In this document: positions 8,423-17,625 of the stretch, in pieces
How the letters are laid out: each line of letters starts with the position of its first letter
How positions within the stretch are numbered: position 1 is the first letter of the stretch
Assembly (NCBI RefSeq): GCF_017355875.1
Contig: NZ_JAFEWC010000002.1
Coordinates: 186,001-250,000, forward strand
DNA: 64,000 bases
Direction of reading: 5' to 3'
Origin: Aridibaculum aurantiacum
GTDB taxonomy: Bacteria; Bacteroidota; Bacteroidia; Chitinophagales; Chitinophagaceae
Notes under the pieces: model-generated
What the model saw: only the letters and a program-made list of their open reading frames with translations
Database searches by the model: none
What the model was told of the DNA's origin: nothing
Program-made: the position numbers and the translations under genes

Positions 8423-9478
8423 TTAGTTCAATTGGAACTGCTGGCTCTTGATGATCTTCTCATCTTCCTTCACTTTTAGCTCCCATGCCCAAGCTGTCCG
8501 CATCATTTCTTTCAGGTCGTATTTTATTTCCCAACCTAAAGCGGTACATGCAAGATTGTTGTTGGCATAAATGGCTACCACATCGCCTGGACGGCGTGGT
8601 CCTACCTGGTAATTTAGTTTCTGCCCGCTTACTTCTTCAAAAGCTTTGATTGCTTCCAAAACAGTTACCCCATTACCGGTGCCTAAGTTAAAGATATCGC
8701 AGTTGGTTTTGTTTCTTCCTTCTTCCAGGTAGCGAATAGCTAAAGTATGTGCGTGTGCAATATCACTAACGTGAATGTAATCGCGGATGTTGCTGCCATC
8801 GCGGGTGTCGTAGTCGCTGCCAAAAACCTGCATTTGCGGAAGTTTGCCTATGGCAGTTTGTGTGATGGCAGGAACAAGATTAGCCGGTCTTCCTAACGGA
8901 AGTTCACCGATGTGACCAGATGGATGTGCTCCAACAGGATTAAAATAACGGAGTAGGATAGCTTTAGCACTAGAAACTTTTACTGTATTCTGAACCACTT
9001 CTTCACCCATTTGCTTAGTGGCACCATAAGGTGATTCTGCTTTCTTAATAGGCGACTCCTCAGTTACAGGTATGCTATCTGGATTACCATAAACAGTACA
9101 GGAAGATGAAAAAACAAAGTGCGGGATCTCGAATTCCTGCACACATTTTAGCAGGTTGATAAGCGAAAACATGTTGTTTTCGTAGTACATCAAAGGTTGT
9201 TCTACAGACTCACCAACTGCTTTATACGCAGCAAAATGAATGATGCCGTTGATGTCCTCGTTTTCCTGGAAAACAGCACGTGTATCATTATAATCTTTCA
9301 GGTCAACCTTATAATTCTTTACTTTTTTGCCCGTGATCTTTTCTATACCATCGAGCAGGTAAGAAGTACTACGCGAATTATCATCTATAGAAATGACATC
9401 ATATCTATTCTCTAAGAGGTCTACAATAGTATGCGACCCGATATATCCACAGCCACCCGTTACCAATATTTTTCCCAT
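8423..9478 (-). CDS. galE: UDP-glucose 4-epimerase GalE
   Basis: A 351-residue extended short-chain dehydrogenase that interconverts UDP-glucose and UDP-galactose, feeding surface polysaccharide synthesis and galactose use. The N-terminal Rossmann motif GGCGYIGSH binds NAD. The catalytic pair is in SPYGATKQMGEE (YxxxK) with the partner serine in FSSSCTVYG. Substrate-binding blocks LLRYFNPVGAHPSG and GTGNGVTVLEAI are complete. A C-terminal KVKEDEKIIKSQQFQLN tail extends slightly beyond the usual ~340 residues. The gene stands alone with its own terminator. Confidence 0.95.
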   Translation of the reverse strand: MGKILVTGGCGYIGSHTIVDLLENRYDVISIDDNSRSTSYLLDGIEKITGKKVKNYKVDLKDYNDTRAVFQENEDINGIIHFAAYKAVGESVEQPLMYYENNMFSLINLLKCVQEFEIPHFVFSSSCTVYGNPDSIPVTEESPIKKAESPYGATKQMGEEVVQNTVKVSSAKAILLRYFNPVGAHPSGHIGELPLGRPANLVPAITQTAIGKLPQMQVFGSDYDTRDGSNIRDYIHVSDIAHAHTLAIRYLEEGRNKTNCDIFNLGTGNGVTVLEAIKAFEEVSGQKLNYQVGPRRPGDVVAIYANNNLACTALGWEIKYDLKEMMRTAWAWELKVKEDEKIIKSQQFQLN

Positions 9479-9532
9479 AAAATGTTGAATTAAGCTTTTA
9501 CACTTGCAAAATAAACCAAATGAGAGGGAATA

Positions 9533-10552
9533 TTACGGGGTGACGAAGAATTTTATAATGTATAGCAAGAGAGCCGCCATTAAAGCACTGATAGGTATAG
9601 TGATGATCCATGCCCAAAGTAAGCTGATAGTAACACCCCAACGCACCGCTGATAAACGCTTGGTAGCGCCCACACCAATAATAGAACCGGTGATAGAGTG
9701 GGTGGTACTAACAGGAATACCAAAATGTTCTGCTATATAAAGAGTCATCGCGCCGGCTGTTTCTGCACTCACACCTTCTAGTGGCGTTACTTTGGTGATA
9801 CGTGTACCCATTGTTTTTACAATCTTCCAACCTCCGCTCATGGTACCAGCACCAATTGCCAGGAAACATGAGATAGGAACCCAAGAAGGTGTTTCGGAGA
9901 ACTCGTTTATATAACCACTGGCTATCATTGCCGCACCTATAATACCCATAACTTTTTGCGCATCATTACCTCCATGACCTAAACTGAAAGCCGCTGACGA
10001 TACCAGCTGTAATCGCTTAAACCATCGTTCTGCCCGGTAAGGATTTGAGCGTTTGCTTATGTGTACAATAATAATAGTAATAATAAAAGCAATCACCATC
10101 CCAATGAGCGGTGCTAAAAAGATGAACAGGATGATGGGTAAAACTTTGGCTGAAACAATTACTGCAAAAGTGCCATAATGTGCTACCGCAGCTCCCATGA
10201 ATCCACCTATTAAAGTGTGGGAAGAGCTGGAAGGAATACCAAACCACCAGGTAATCAGGTTCCATGCGATGGCTGCTATCAATCCTGAAAGAATTACATA
10301 AAGCGCTATAGGATCTCCTTCCTGTAGGGTTACTGATTTAGAAATTGTATTCCCGATCTTGAATTCTCCTATGATATATTTTGAAACAAAATATGCCGAG
10401 AAGTTGAAGAAGGCGGCCCAACAAACAGCCTGGAAAGGGGTAAGTACTTTAGTAGAAACGATGGTTGCAATTGAGTTAGCTGCATCGTGGAAACCATTGA
10501 TATAGTCGAAAATGAACGAAAATATAATGATGATAATAAGAAGCGTTGTCAT
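9533..10552 (-). CDS. pit: Inorganic phosphate transporter, PiT family
   Basis: A 339-residue, roughly ten-helix membrane carrier that takes up phosphate using an ion gradient. The PiT signature appears near the N-terminus as DYINGFHDAANSIATIVSTKVL and again in the second half as SLGHGGNDAQKVMG and PVSTTHSITGSI, reflecting the duplicated PD001131 motif. It lies 30 bases downstream of a DUF47 gene; the DUF47-PiT pair is widespread and the DUF47 protein is thought to regulate the carrier. The pair reads divergently from the TonB-dependent receptor next door. Confidence 0.93.
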   Translation of the reverse strand: MTTLLIIIIIFSFIFDYINGFHDAANSIATIVSTKVLTPFQAVCWAAFFNFSAYFVSKYIIGEFKIGNTISKSVTLQEGDPIALYVILSGLIAAIAWNLITWWFGIPSSSSHTLIGGFMGAAVAHYGTFAVIVSAKVLPIILFIFLAPLIGMVIAFIITIIIVHISKRSNPYRAERWFKRLQLVSSAAFSLGHGGNDAQKVMGIIGAAMIASGYINEFSETPSWVPISCFLAIGAGTMSGGWKIVKTMGTRITKVTPLEGVSAETAGAMTLYIAEHFGIPVSTTHSITGSIIGVGATKRLSAVRWGVTISLLWAWIITIPISALMAALLLYIIKFFVTP

Positions 10553-10582
10553 ACAGGTTCTTTAGGTTGATCCGACTACTGA

Positions 10583-11230
10583 TTAAGCGTATTTAACAAT
10601 GATTGACTCAATTACATTGGCCGCATCTTCACATTTATCAGTAGCTATCTCCATTACCTGGTAGATCTCTCTTTTCTTGATCACTTCTTTGAAATCGTTC
10701 TCTTCATTGAAGAGTTTTTCAATACTTAGGTCAAAAATATCATCAGCCTGGTTCTCTATATCATTCACCCTTACCAAAGCTTCTGTTATCTGGCGAAGGT
10801 TCTTCATATTGCGAAGCTCAGATACTGCACTGGCCACGTGGATAGTAGCCTGCTCTATCAGTTCCGCCATTTTTTGAATTCCTGTATCATTAGGATTAAC
10901 CCGGTAGAAGTTTATCTTTTTGGCAGAGGCATATATATAGTCTGCTATATCATCAAGCGCTGATGCCAGGTAGTGGATGTCTTCACGATCGAAAGGCGTA
11001 ATGAAGTTTCTGCCAAGTTCAGTAAAAAGCTTGTGCGTATGGTCATCATTCTCATGCTCCAGGTCCTCTAATTGCGATGTTAGTTGAGCTCTTCTATTTA
11101 TATCTGGTTCATTCACCAATTGCTTCAAAACCCTTCCCATCTTGCTAACCGTTACACCTACATCTTCAAACAGTTTATAGAAGATCTGGTTCTTGGGCAT
11201 AAACAACTTCCCAAACGAATTAAGTCCCAT
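10583..11230 (-). CDS. DUF47 (PhoU-like) protein, phosphate transport regulator
   Basis: A 215-residue helical-bundle protein of the DUF47/PhoU_div family, cytoplasmic, with no membrane segment. Typical features are the helix run LTSQLEDLEHENDDHTHKLFTELG, the metal-binding-like ITPFDREDIHYLASALDDIADYI, and a second half VNDIENQADDIFDLSIEKLF and EIATDKCEDAANVIESI. It is the first gene of a two-gene operon with the PiT carrier. A TAnnTTTG promoter element lies 17 bases upstream of the start. Confidence 0.92.
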   Translation of the reverse strand: MGLNSFGKLFMPKNQIFYKLFEDVGVTVSKMGRVLKQLVNEPDINRRAQLTSQLEDLEHENDDHTHKLFTELGRNFITPFDREDIHYLASALDDIADYIYASAKKINFYRVNPNDTGIQKMAELIEQATIHVASAVSELRNMKNLRQITEALVRVNDIENQADDIFDLSIEKLFNEENDFKEVIKKREIYQVMEIATDKCEDAANVIESIIVKYA

Positions 11231-11247
11231 ACATTTTTTTTAGAGGG

Positions 11248-11255
11248 CAAAAGTA
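11248..11255 (-). promoter_or_regulatory. Bacteroidota -7 promoter element for the DUF47-PiT operon
   Basis: TACTTTTG on the minus strand matches TAnnTTTG exactly, 17 bases before the DUF47 start, which predicts a leader of about 11 bases. No clear TTTG is seen at the -33 spacing. Confidence 0.55.
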
Positions 11256-11450
11256 TAACTATGATAGCAAGGTGCAGCAGGTAACATAGACTTAATGATA
11301 ACTTAATATTAAACCTGGTGCCGAGCTTAAAAATGGCTTATATTTTATTTCTTACCGACTGTGTTCTTATACAACTTGCAGCACCTCAGTCTCTTGCCAA
11401 TGATAACCTTGCGGTAACATTGGCTTAACAACCGCTTCATATTGGCCTTC

Positions 11451-11458
11451 TACTTTTG
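11451..11458 (+). promoter_or_regulatory. Bacteroidota -7 promoter element for the TonB-dependent receptor
   Basis: TACTTTTG matches TAnnTTTG exactly, 20 bases before the GTG start, and is identical to the element of the divergent phosphate operon. A -33 TTG at correct spacing is not evident, so an activator may be needed. Confidence 0.5.
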
Positions 11459-11478
11459 CCGCAACAAAATCAGTTATA

Positions 11479-14256
11479 GTGAAACGTTTTACCCTCTCTC
11501 TTCTCTTGTGTTCATTGTTTACCTTCTCTTTTGCACAAACAACTGTATTGCACGGAAAGATCTCCAACGAATCAAATGATCCATTATCTGGGGCAACCAT
11601 CAAAATTGAAGGTGGAAAATCAACTGCTGCGGACGTTGAAGGTCGTTTTACTTTCCGCTTGAATCCTGGTACTTATTCTTTAGTGATATCAAGGGTTGGT
11701 TATACAGCTAAGACCATTGCAGATGTGGTAGTTAAAGCAAATACTGAAAACGTAGTAGATGTTGTATTGGATCTGAATAAATCAAATGTAGAAACTGTTA
11801 CCGTTCGATCTTCTATAAGGAGAGAAAGTACTAATGCACTTATCGCATTTCAGAAAAATAATTCTTCAATGTCTAGTGGCCTTGCTGCTGACTTCATTAG
11901 AAGAACACCAGATAAGAATACCGGCGAAGTATTGAAGCGTGTAAGTGGTGCCAGTATACAGGATAACAAATTTGTGGTAGTGCGTGGATTGAGTGACCGC
12001 TACAACCAGGCTATGATCAACAATGCATTGATGCCTAGTTCTGAGCCTGATAAAAAAGCTTTCTCTTTTGACCTTATTCCTGCTGCGATGATTGATAATA
12101 TCATCATCAACAAAACAGCAACTCCTGATCTGCCTGGTGAATTTGCAGGTGGACTTATTCAAGTAAATACAAGAGATATTCCTACACGAAATGTTTTGAC
12201 TGTAGGTGTTTCTTTGGGTTATAACTCTCAGTCTACTTTCAAGCCTTTTACAAGTAACCCACGTAACTCTACAGATTGGTTAGGTTTCGATAACGGTAAC
12301 CGTCAGCTTCCTTCAGCTGTACCTTCTATTGAAGAGTTTCGTTCATTGACAAGTGCCCAGAAGATAGAACTGACAAAGCAATTCAGGGGTGATGTTTACC
12401 AGGAAGTAACCACTACTGCATTACCTATCACTACTCTTAATCTTACCTGGTCTAATACCAACAACTTTAAGAATGGTGGAAAGTTCGGTACAATCATCTC
12501 AGCATACCACCGCAATTCTATGGTAATGTATGATGATGTAGAAAGGGGCAGGTACGAGTTTGTAAGAACACCTATTTTCTCTGGTACTGAAACTCAAAAC
12601 AGGTACTCTGTGAATGCAGGTGTACTTGCTAACTTCAGCTATGTAAAAGGTGGTCACAAAATATCTTTCAGAAACTTATTCAACCAGTTTTATGAAGACA
12701 ACTACTTTACAAGAGAGTTGAATAACGTGGGTCGCTTACAGATCGTTTCGCTACGCTCTTCTTTTGTAAACCAAAGATGTTTGTATAGCGGCCAGTTAGA
12801 AGGTGAACACCAACTTACTTCTTCTGGTATCAAGTTCCTTTGGAATGGTAACTTCTCTTACAACAATAAATCACAACCTGATTTTCGCACAGCACAATAT
12901 GTAAGAGGTTCAGATAATCCTAATTCACATTTTGAATTGGATGATGATGATACACGCAGGTTCTTCTCTAATTTAAATGATTATTCTACCGGTGGTAATG
13001 TAGCCTTGACTGTTCCAGTTCAGATAGGTGATTACAGGCAGATCGTAAAAGTTGGTGGTTCTACTTTGCTACGCATAAGAGATTTTAATGCAAGGGTTTT
13101 CCGCTTCAGGCCAGCCAGCACTGCAAGTGATCTTACTACTCCTTTCGACCAGGCTTTCTTGCCAAAGAACATAAACGAAAATGGTTTTTACCTTGATGAG
13201 CAAACACAAAATACTGACAGGTACTTCGGTGTTTCTGCACTCAATAGCGGCTATGTAATGTTCGACAATAAACTGAACAGCAAGCTGCGTATGATCTGGG
13301 GTGGACGTCTTGAATTCTTTGAGCAATTCTTGTCGAGCAGGGACCTGTCTATGAAGCGCATTGTAGTGAACAACGAGAAGTATGACTTCCTGCCTTCAGT
13401 GAACATCACTTATTCTATCAACAATAAGCAGCAGCTGCGCCTGGCGGCATCTAAAACCATTGCACGCCCAGAGTTCAGAGAGATTGCTCCATTCCAGTTC
13501 TTCGATTACGAGCAGATATGGGGTATAAGTGGAGACACCACTCTTAGAAGAACTTCTATCATCAACGGAGATATCAGGTACGAGTTTTATCCAAAGGCAG
13601 GTGAGTTGATCTCTGTTGGTCTGTTGTATAAGAAATTTACTGACCCAATCGAGCTTCGTATGGATGCAGGTAGTAATGGCGACCGTTGGTTGTTTAGCTA
13701 CGCAAATGCTGGTAGCGCTACATTGTTAGGTGCTGAAGTTGAGATCAGGAAAGGTCTTGATTTTATCAACCACTCACTAAAGAACTTCACGTTCATGGGT
13801 AACCTTACTTTGTTGGACTCAAAGGTTACATTGAACACGCAGCAAGCAGATGGTAAAAACATTTCAGTTGATCGTCCGCTGTATGGCCAGTCACCTTACC
13901 TGGTAAATGCAGGATTACAATACACTAACAACGGCTGGAACGGTAGCCTGCTTTACAACCGCATAGGACCACGTCTTTCATTGGTGGGAGATCCTAATGG
14001 TGCAGGTTTTTTCGATATCTATGAGAAGCCAAGAAACGTAGTTGACATCATGGTATCTAAAAAGGTACTGAAGGAAAAAGGAGAACTACGTTTAACAGTA
14101 TCAGATCTACTTAACAACCGCTATGCTTTTTATGATAATCCATCGGGCAAAGCAGGTTATAATTATAGCCAGGGCGACAGGATCAACTATGCTTACCGCA
14201 CAGGTACTACAGTTACCGTTGGCTTTACCTACGATATAGAACGTTCTAGAAAATAA
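11479..14256 (+). CDS. TonB-dependent outer membrane receptor with N-terminal carboxypeptidase-regulatory-like domain
   Basis: A 925-residue outer membrane importer. Signal peptide at residues 1-19 (cut after FSFA), then a CarboxypepD_reg-like domain (about 21-105, TTVLHGKISNESNDPLSGATI), a plug domain (about 125-235, with VVVRGLSDRYNQAMINN and PGEFAGGLIQVNTRDIP), and a ~690-residue beta-barrel ending in a weak barrel strand, TVGFTYDIERSRK. The start is GTG 11479, which gives a complete signal peptide. It is followed after 29 bases by a secreted lipoprotein, so receptor and surface lipoprotein are probably one uptake unit. The substrate is unknown. It is not SusC-length and its partner is not SusD. 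Adjacency to the phosphate carrier hints at, but does not prove, phosphate-related uptake. Confidence 0.92.
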   Translation: MKRFTLSLLLCSLFTFSFAQTTVLHGKISNESNDPLSGATIKIEGGKSTAADVEGRFTFRLNPGTYSLVISRVGYTAKTIADVVVKANTENVVDVVLDLNKSNVETVTVRSSIRRESTNALIAFQKNNSSMSSGLAADFIRRTPDKNTGEVLKRVSGASIQDNKFVVVRGLSDRYNQAMINNALMPSSEPDKKAFSFDLIPAAMIDNIIINKTATPDLPGEFAGGLIQVNTRDIPTRNVLTVGVSLGYNSQSTFKPFTSNPRNSTDWLGFDNGNRQLPSAVPSIEEFRSLTSAQKIELTKQFRGDVYQEVTTTALPITTLNLTWSNTNNFKNGGKFGTIISAYHRNSMVMYDDVERGRYEFVRTPIFSGTETQNRYSVNAGVLANFSYVKGGHKISFRNLFNQFYEDNYFTRELNNVGRLQIVSLRSSFVNQRCLYSGQLEGEHQLTSSGIKFLWNGNFSYNNKSQPDFRTAQYVRGSDNPNSHFELDDDDTRRFFSNLNDYSTGGNVALTVPVQIGDYRQIVKVGGSTLLRIRDFNARVFRFRPASTASDLTTPFDQAFLPKNINENGFYLDEQTQNTDRYFGVSALNSGYVMFDNKLNSKLRMIWGGRLEFFEQFLSSRDLSMKRIVVNNEKYDFLPSVNITYSINNKQQLRLAASKTIARPEFREIAPFQFFDYEQIWGISGDTTLRRTSIINGDIRYEFYPKAGELISVGLLYKKFTDPIELRMDAGSNGDRWLFSYANAGSATLLGAEVEIRKGLDFINHSLKNFTFMGNLTLLDSKVTLNTQQADGKNISVDRPLYGQSPYLVNAGLQYTNNGWNGSLLYNRIGPRLSLVGDPNGAGFFDIYEKPRNVVDIMVSKKVLKEKGELRLTVSDLLNNRYAFYDNPSGKAGYNYSQGDRINYAYRTGTTVTVGFTYDIERSRK

Positions 14257-14285
14257 TCTCACTAAAATTTTCAATAACAAAAAAC

Positions 14286-15653
14286 ATGAACAAGTTTAAA
14301 CAACTGTTATTTGCAGCATTCGTTGCTGTAGGGTTATCCTCTTGTGTTAAAGTAAGCTTTAACGACAACATGGGTACAACCGCTGGAGCCAACAACAATG
14401 ATGATCCAAATGTATCTCGTGTACTACAAGGGTCGTATGAAAGGAACATTACCCTTAGCGGTGGCACTTACACCATCAGGGGTTATGTATACTTCACTGC
14501 TGGTACTACTTTATCAATTCCTGCCGGTACCATTCTTAAGAGTGACATTTCACAGAAAGGTGCAATAATTATAGAGCGTGGTGCTAAAATAGAAGCTATG
14601 GGTACTGCGTCTCAGCCTATCGTATTTACAAGTGGTAAAGCTCCTGGCCAGCGTACTCGTGGCGATTGGGGTGGTATCATCCTTCTTGGAAATGCTCCTA
14701 CTAACCGTCCATTATCTCCTGCTCCATTGGTTGAAGGTGGTGTAGACCGTCGTTATGGTGGTACTAATCCTGCTGATAACAGTGGTACAATGCGCTATGT
14801 AAGAATTGAGTGGGCTGGTATAGCTGCTGAGCCAGGAAGTGAGATCAATGGATTAACGCTTGGTGGTGTAGGTTCTGGAACTACTTTAGAATATATCCAG
14901 GTAGCATATGCAAATGATGATGCTTACGAGTTCTTTGGTGGAACTGTAAATGCTAAATACCTGATGTCGTATGCAAGCTCTGATGATGATCTTGATTTCG
15001 ACTTTGGTTATACAGGTAAGATCCAATATGCAGTTGTTATGCGTCGCCCTGAGATCGCAGATACTGATGCGGGTAACGGAGTAGAAGCTGACAATGATGG
15101 TTCTGGCACTTCAGCAAAACCTTACACACGTCCTGTATTAAGCAACATCACATGGGTTGGTCCAAACGGAGATCCTAACACAAACTCTTTCCTGAACTTT
15201 GCTAACCGTTGGAGAAGAGCAGTAAGATTTGAAGTAAGGAATTCAATCATGATGGGCTTCCCTAAAGGTGGTTTCTCAATGGAAAGTGCTTCTACGGCTG
15301 CAGCTTACAATTCAGATACATCCATTTTTGCTAACAACCTGGTTCATGCATTGGCTGATCCTTACAAAGTAGATGCAACTGCTGGTGGAGTTATAACAGC
15401 AGCACAGGTTCGTGCAAAGGCTGAGGCTAATGGATCTATCACTTATACTGATCCTAATGCTATCATGCTGGAAGCTCCATTTAATTGGGATGCTCCTAAC
15501 TTCATGCCTAAAGCTGGTTCACCTGCTTTAAGCGGTGCTAACTTCACAGAGCTTGATGCTTTCTTTACACCAGGTGCTTTCCGTGGTGCATTGGGTACCA
15601 ACAACTGGACAACTGGTTGGGTTAGCTATACTCAACAAACAAACGTTTACTAG
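14286..15653 (+). CDS. Surface lipoprotein paired with the TonB receptor, beta-helix-like
   Basis: A 455-residue lipoprotein: signal peptide with lipobox VGLSSC (Cys20), then a Gly/Asn/Asp-rich mature part. Segments such as GTTLSIPAGTILKSD, GAIIIERGAKIEAMG, IVFTSGKAPGQRTRGDWGGI and LEYIQVAYANDDAYEFFGGTVNAKYL have the short-strand rhythm of right-handed beta-helix proteins. Related Bacteroidota proteins are generally annotated as hypothetical or T9SS-associated, but no T9SS sorting tail is seen here. It lies directly behind the receptor and ahead of a strong terminator, so it is probably co-transcribed and may capture the substrate at the surface. Confidence 0.75.
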   Translation: MNKFKQLLFAAFVAVGLSSCVKVSFNDNMGTTAGANNNDDPNVSRVLQGSYERNITLSGGTYTIRGYVYFTAGTTLSIPAGTILKSDISQKGAIIIERGAKIEAMGTASQPIVFTSGKAPGQRTRGDWGGIILLGNAPTNRPLSPAPLVEGGVDRRYGGTNPADNSGTMRYVRIEWAGIAAEPGSEINGLTLGGVGSGTTLEYIQVAYANDDAYEFFGGTVNAKYLMSYASSDDDLDFDFGYTGKIQYAVVMRRPEIADTDAGNGVEADNDGSGTSAKPYTRPVLSNITWVGPNGDPNTNSFLNFANRWRRAVRFEVRNSIMMGFPKGGFSMESASTAAAYNSDTSIFANNLVHALADPYKVDATAGGVITAAQVRAKAEANGSITYTDPNAIMLEAPFNWDAPNFMPKAGSPALSGANFTELDAFFTPGAFRGALGTNNWTTGWVSYTQQTNVY

Positions 15654-15677
15654 TTTTCATTTTTCTCATAACTTTTC

Positions 15678-15705
15678 AAGCCACCTGCTATGCAGGTGGC
15701 TTTTT
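15678..15705 (+). terminator. Terminator of the receptor-lipoprotein operon
   Basis: Stem AAGCCACCTGC / GCAGGTGGCTT with a TAT loop and a TTTTT run, 25 bases after the stop. The ATG at 15690 is in the loop, which rules it out as the start of the next gene. Confidence 0.92.
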
Positions 15706-15722
15706 CAATAACTGTATTACCA

Positions 15723-16208
15723 ATGAGACTTTTACTTCTACTGATTTTTACTTCTTGTTTGTTTGCCTGCAATAACGAGCCGAAAGAAAATGCCGCAACA
15801 GCACCAGCTTTTAAAGATGGATTGAATGCAGCGCCTATGCTTGCCAACACCGATAGCATTCAGATCATTTACTATGATGAACCTGAAGGAGACTCGCTAC
15901 GCTACGCACGATTTTTTACCTACACTTCTGTTAGTAAAAAAGAAACTATTAATGCGCTACTGGCTAATTTGGATAAGTCGTATGTTACACTACAGGAGAA
16001 AAAACCTTGCAGGTCGTTTGGAAAGATATACTGTTATAAAAAGGATGAGATATTGAAGACGATTTATTTCAGTACAAAGGGTGGTGATTGCTCTTATCTA
16101 TACTACATCATAAATGGGGAGTTTTTATATTTTGATATGGATGAAAAATTGAAAACCTTGATCACAGAACATAAGAAAGAAGCTGTTGCACCTGTTGCTA
16201 CTCAATAA
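15723..16208 (+). CDS. Lipoprotein of unknown function
   Basis: A 161-residue lipoprotein with a short signal peptide and lipobox LFAC followed by NNEPKENAA. I do not recognise the family. The mature part contains a linker rich in Ala and Asn, then a compact domain with two central cysteines (KKPCRSFGKIYCYKK) and a third (GGDCSYLYY), with alternating hydrophobic residues suggesting beta strands. The start is placed at ATG 15723, after the terminator hairpin, because the upstream ATG would sit in its loop. It is a single gene between two terminators. Confidence 0.7.
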   Translation: MRLLLLLIFTSCLFACNNEPKENAATAPAFKDGLNAAPMLANTDSIQIIYYDEPEGDSLRYARFFTYTSVSKKETINALLANLDKSYVTLQEKKPCRSFGKIYCYKKDEILKTIYFSTKGGDCSYLYYIINGEFLYFDMDEKLKTLITEHKKEAVAPVATQ

Positions 16209-16229
16209 AAGCTGATTTTCTCTTACAAT

Positions 16230-16252
16230 AAAGGCTGCTTCGGCGGCCTTTG
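16230..16252 (+). terminator. Small terminator-like hairpin
   Basis: AAAGGCTGC / GCGGCCTTT around a TTCG loop (one mismatch), followed by TGTTATTT. It lies 22 bases after the lipoprotein stop; the T-run is weak. Confidence 0.6.
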
Positions 16253-16340
16253 TTATTTCGCCATAGTTAAAATGAATTAAGGATGATCAATGTCATGTTA
16301 TCTTTTTGTTACCAAAACAAATTATGGTGTAAATTGAAGC

Positions 16341-17552
16341 GTGAGTTTGAGAAAGATCATATTGCTTCCAATTTTCTTTGTGCTATGCATGTTTGCTAAT
16401 GCACAAAACCATCGGGTGTTTCATTTCGACTTCTATGGTAATCCTGTAAATGTTTCAGTAGCGCCCTCTTTCCACGTTCCCTACACATCTTCCTTATCTA
16501 ACCAATCTGTTCAGTCATTTTATTCGGCTATTTCCTCCAGTGAATATGAGCCTATAGTAGAGGCACTCACATCTTTCAGAGAGCAACACCAGCTAGATGA
16601 TTGGTTGTATTACCAGTTGATAAGAGCTACAGCTGAAAGAATAAGTCCAAAGGCAGAGAACTACCACCGTTATACTTTGTACAAATGGTTCTTGCTATTA
16701 AAGTCGGGTTATGCTTCTACATTGAGTGTTAGCGAAAATAAACTGCTACTGTATGTGCAAAGTGATGAGGCTGTTTATAATATTCCCGGTCAGAACCTGA
16801 ATGGTAAGAATTATGTATGCCTGAACTACCACGATTACAATAACAATATTGATTTTAGTAAAGAGCAGTTTAGTAAGCTCCTAGTTGATGTTCCAGCCAC
16901 TCCAAAACCTTTCTCGTACAAAATAAACAGGCTGCCTGATTTTGATGAGGACAGTTATGAAGATAAAGAGCTGCGGTTTGAATATTACCAGACTGGCTAC
17001 AACTTCAAAGTAAAACTGAACAGGCAGGTTAAAAAGATCTTTGCGAATTATCCCGTTGTTGAATATGAAAGCTATTTCAATATTCCATTAAGCAACGAAA
17101 CGTACAGCTCGCTTATTCCATTATTAAAAGAGAATATAAAACGCAAGAGCCAGAAAGATGGCATTGACTATTTGATGCGATTTACCCGCTATGCCTTCTT
17201 GTTTGAAACAGATACAAAAGTGTTTGGAGCCGAAAAACGCTTATCACCTGAACAAACTTTACTGTCAGAGTATAGTGACTGCGAGGATCGGGCTGCTTTG
17301 TTCTTTTACCTGGTAAAGGAGATTTACAACTTGCCAATGATCGTATTGTCTTACCCTGATCATATTACCATAGCCGTTGGTTTTGATAAGCCTATCAAAA
17401 ATCCAATAGTTTATAATGGTAATGCTTATTGGGTATGCGAGCCGACGCCACAAAAAAGAGATCTGAGAGTGGGACAATTGCTGCCATCGTTAAGGAAGCA
17501 ACCTTATGAAGTAGTTTATGCCTATCATCCTTCAGCAGTTGCCATCAAATAA
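16341..17552 (+). CDS. Secreted transglutaminase-like protein
   Basis: A 403-residue protein with a signal peptide (residues 1-21, ending FANAQ). The C-terminal third has a transglutaminase-like fold: SDCEDRAALFFYLV gives the candidate nucleophile Cys314, and YPDHITIAVGF gives His341. The acid position falls in WVCEPTP, where Glu367 stands in place of the usual Asp of YxxDPT. The first 250 residues match no domain I recognise. It starts at GTG 16341, which supplies a full signal peptide. A periplasmic peptidase or cross-linking role is possible; activity is uncertain because of the Asp-to-Glu change. Confidence 0.75.
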   Translation: MSLRKIILLPIFFVLCMFANAQNHRVFHFDFYGNPVNVSVAPSFHVPYTSSLSNQSVQSFYSAISSSEYEPIVEALTSFREQHQLDDWLYYQLIRATAERISPKAENYHRYTLYKWFLLLKSGYASTLSVSENKLLLYVQSDEAVYNIPGQNLNGKNYVCLNYHDYNNNIDFSKEQFSKLLVDVPATPKPFSYKINRLPDFDEDSYEDKELRFEYYQTGYNFKVKLNRQVKKIFANYPVVEYESYFNIPLSNETYSSLIPLLKENIKRKSQKDGIDYLMRFTRYAFLFETDTKVFGAEKRLSPEQTLLSEYSDCEDRAALFFYLVKEIYNLPMIVLSYPDHITIAVGFDKPIKNPIVYNGNAYWVCEPTPQKRDLRVGQLLPSLRKQPYEVVYAYHPSAVAIK

Positions 17553-17625
17553 GGTTAGAAGGAAGTAACAATTTCTTAAAAGTATTACTACCGCTTTATC
17601 AGCTTTTCCTAAGCATATTTGTATC

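Noticed and set aside
11367-11603. Minus-strand ORF across the TonB receptor start
   Set aside because: It overlaps the signal peptide coding region and resembles no protein.
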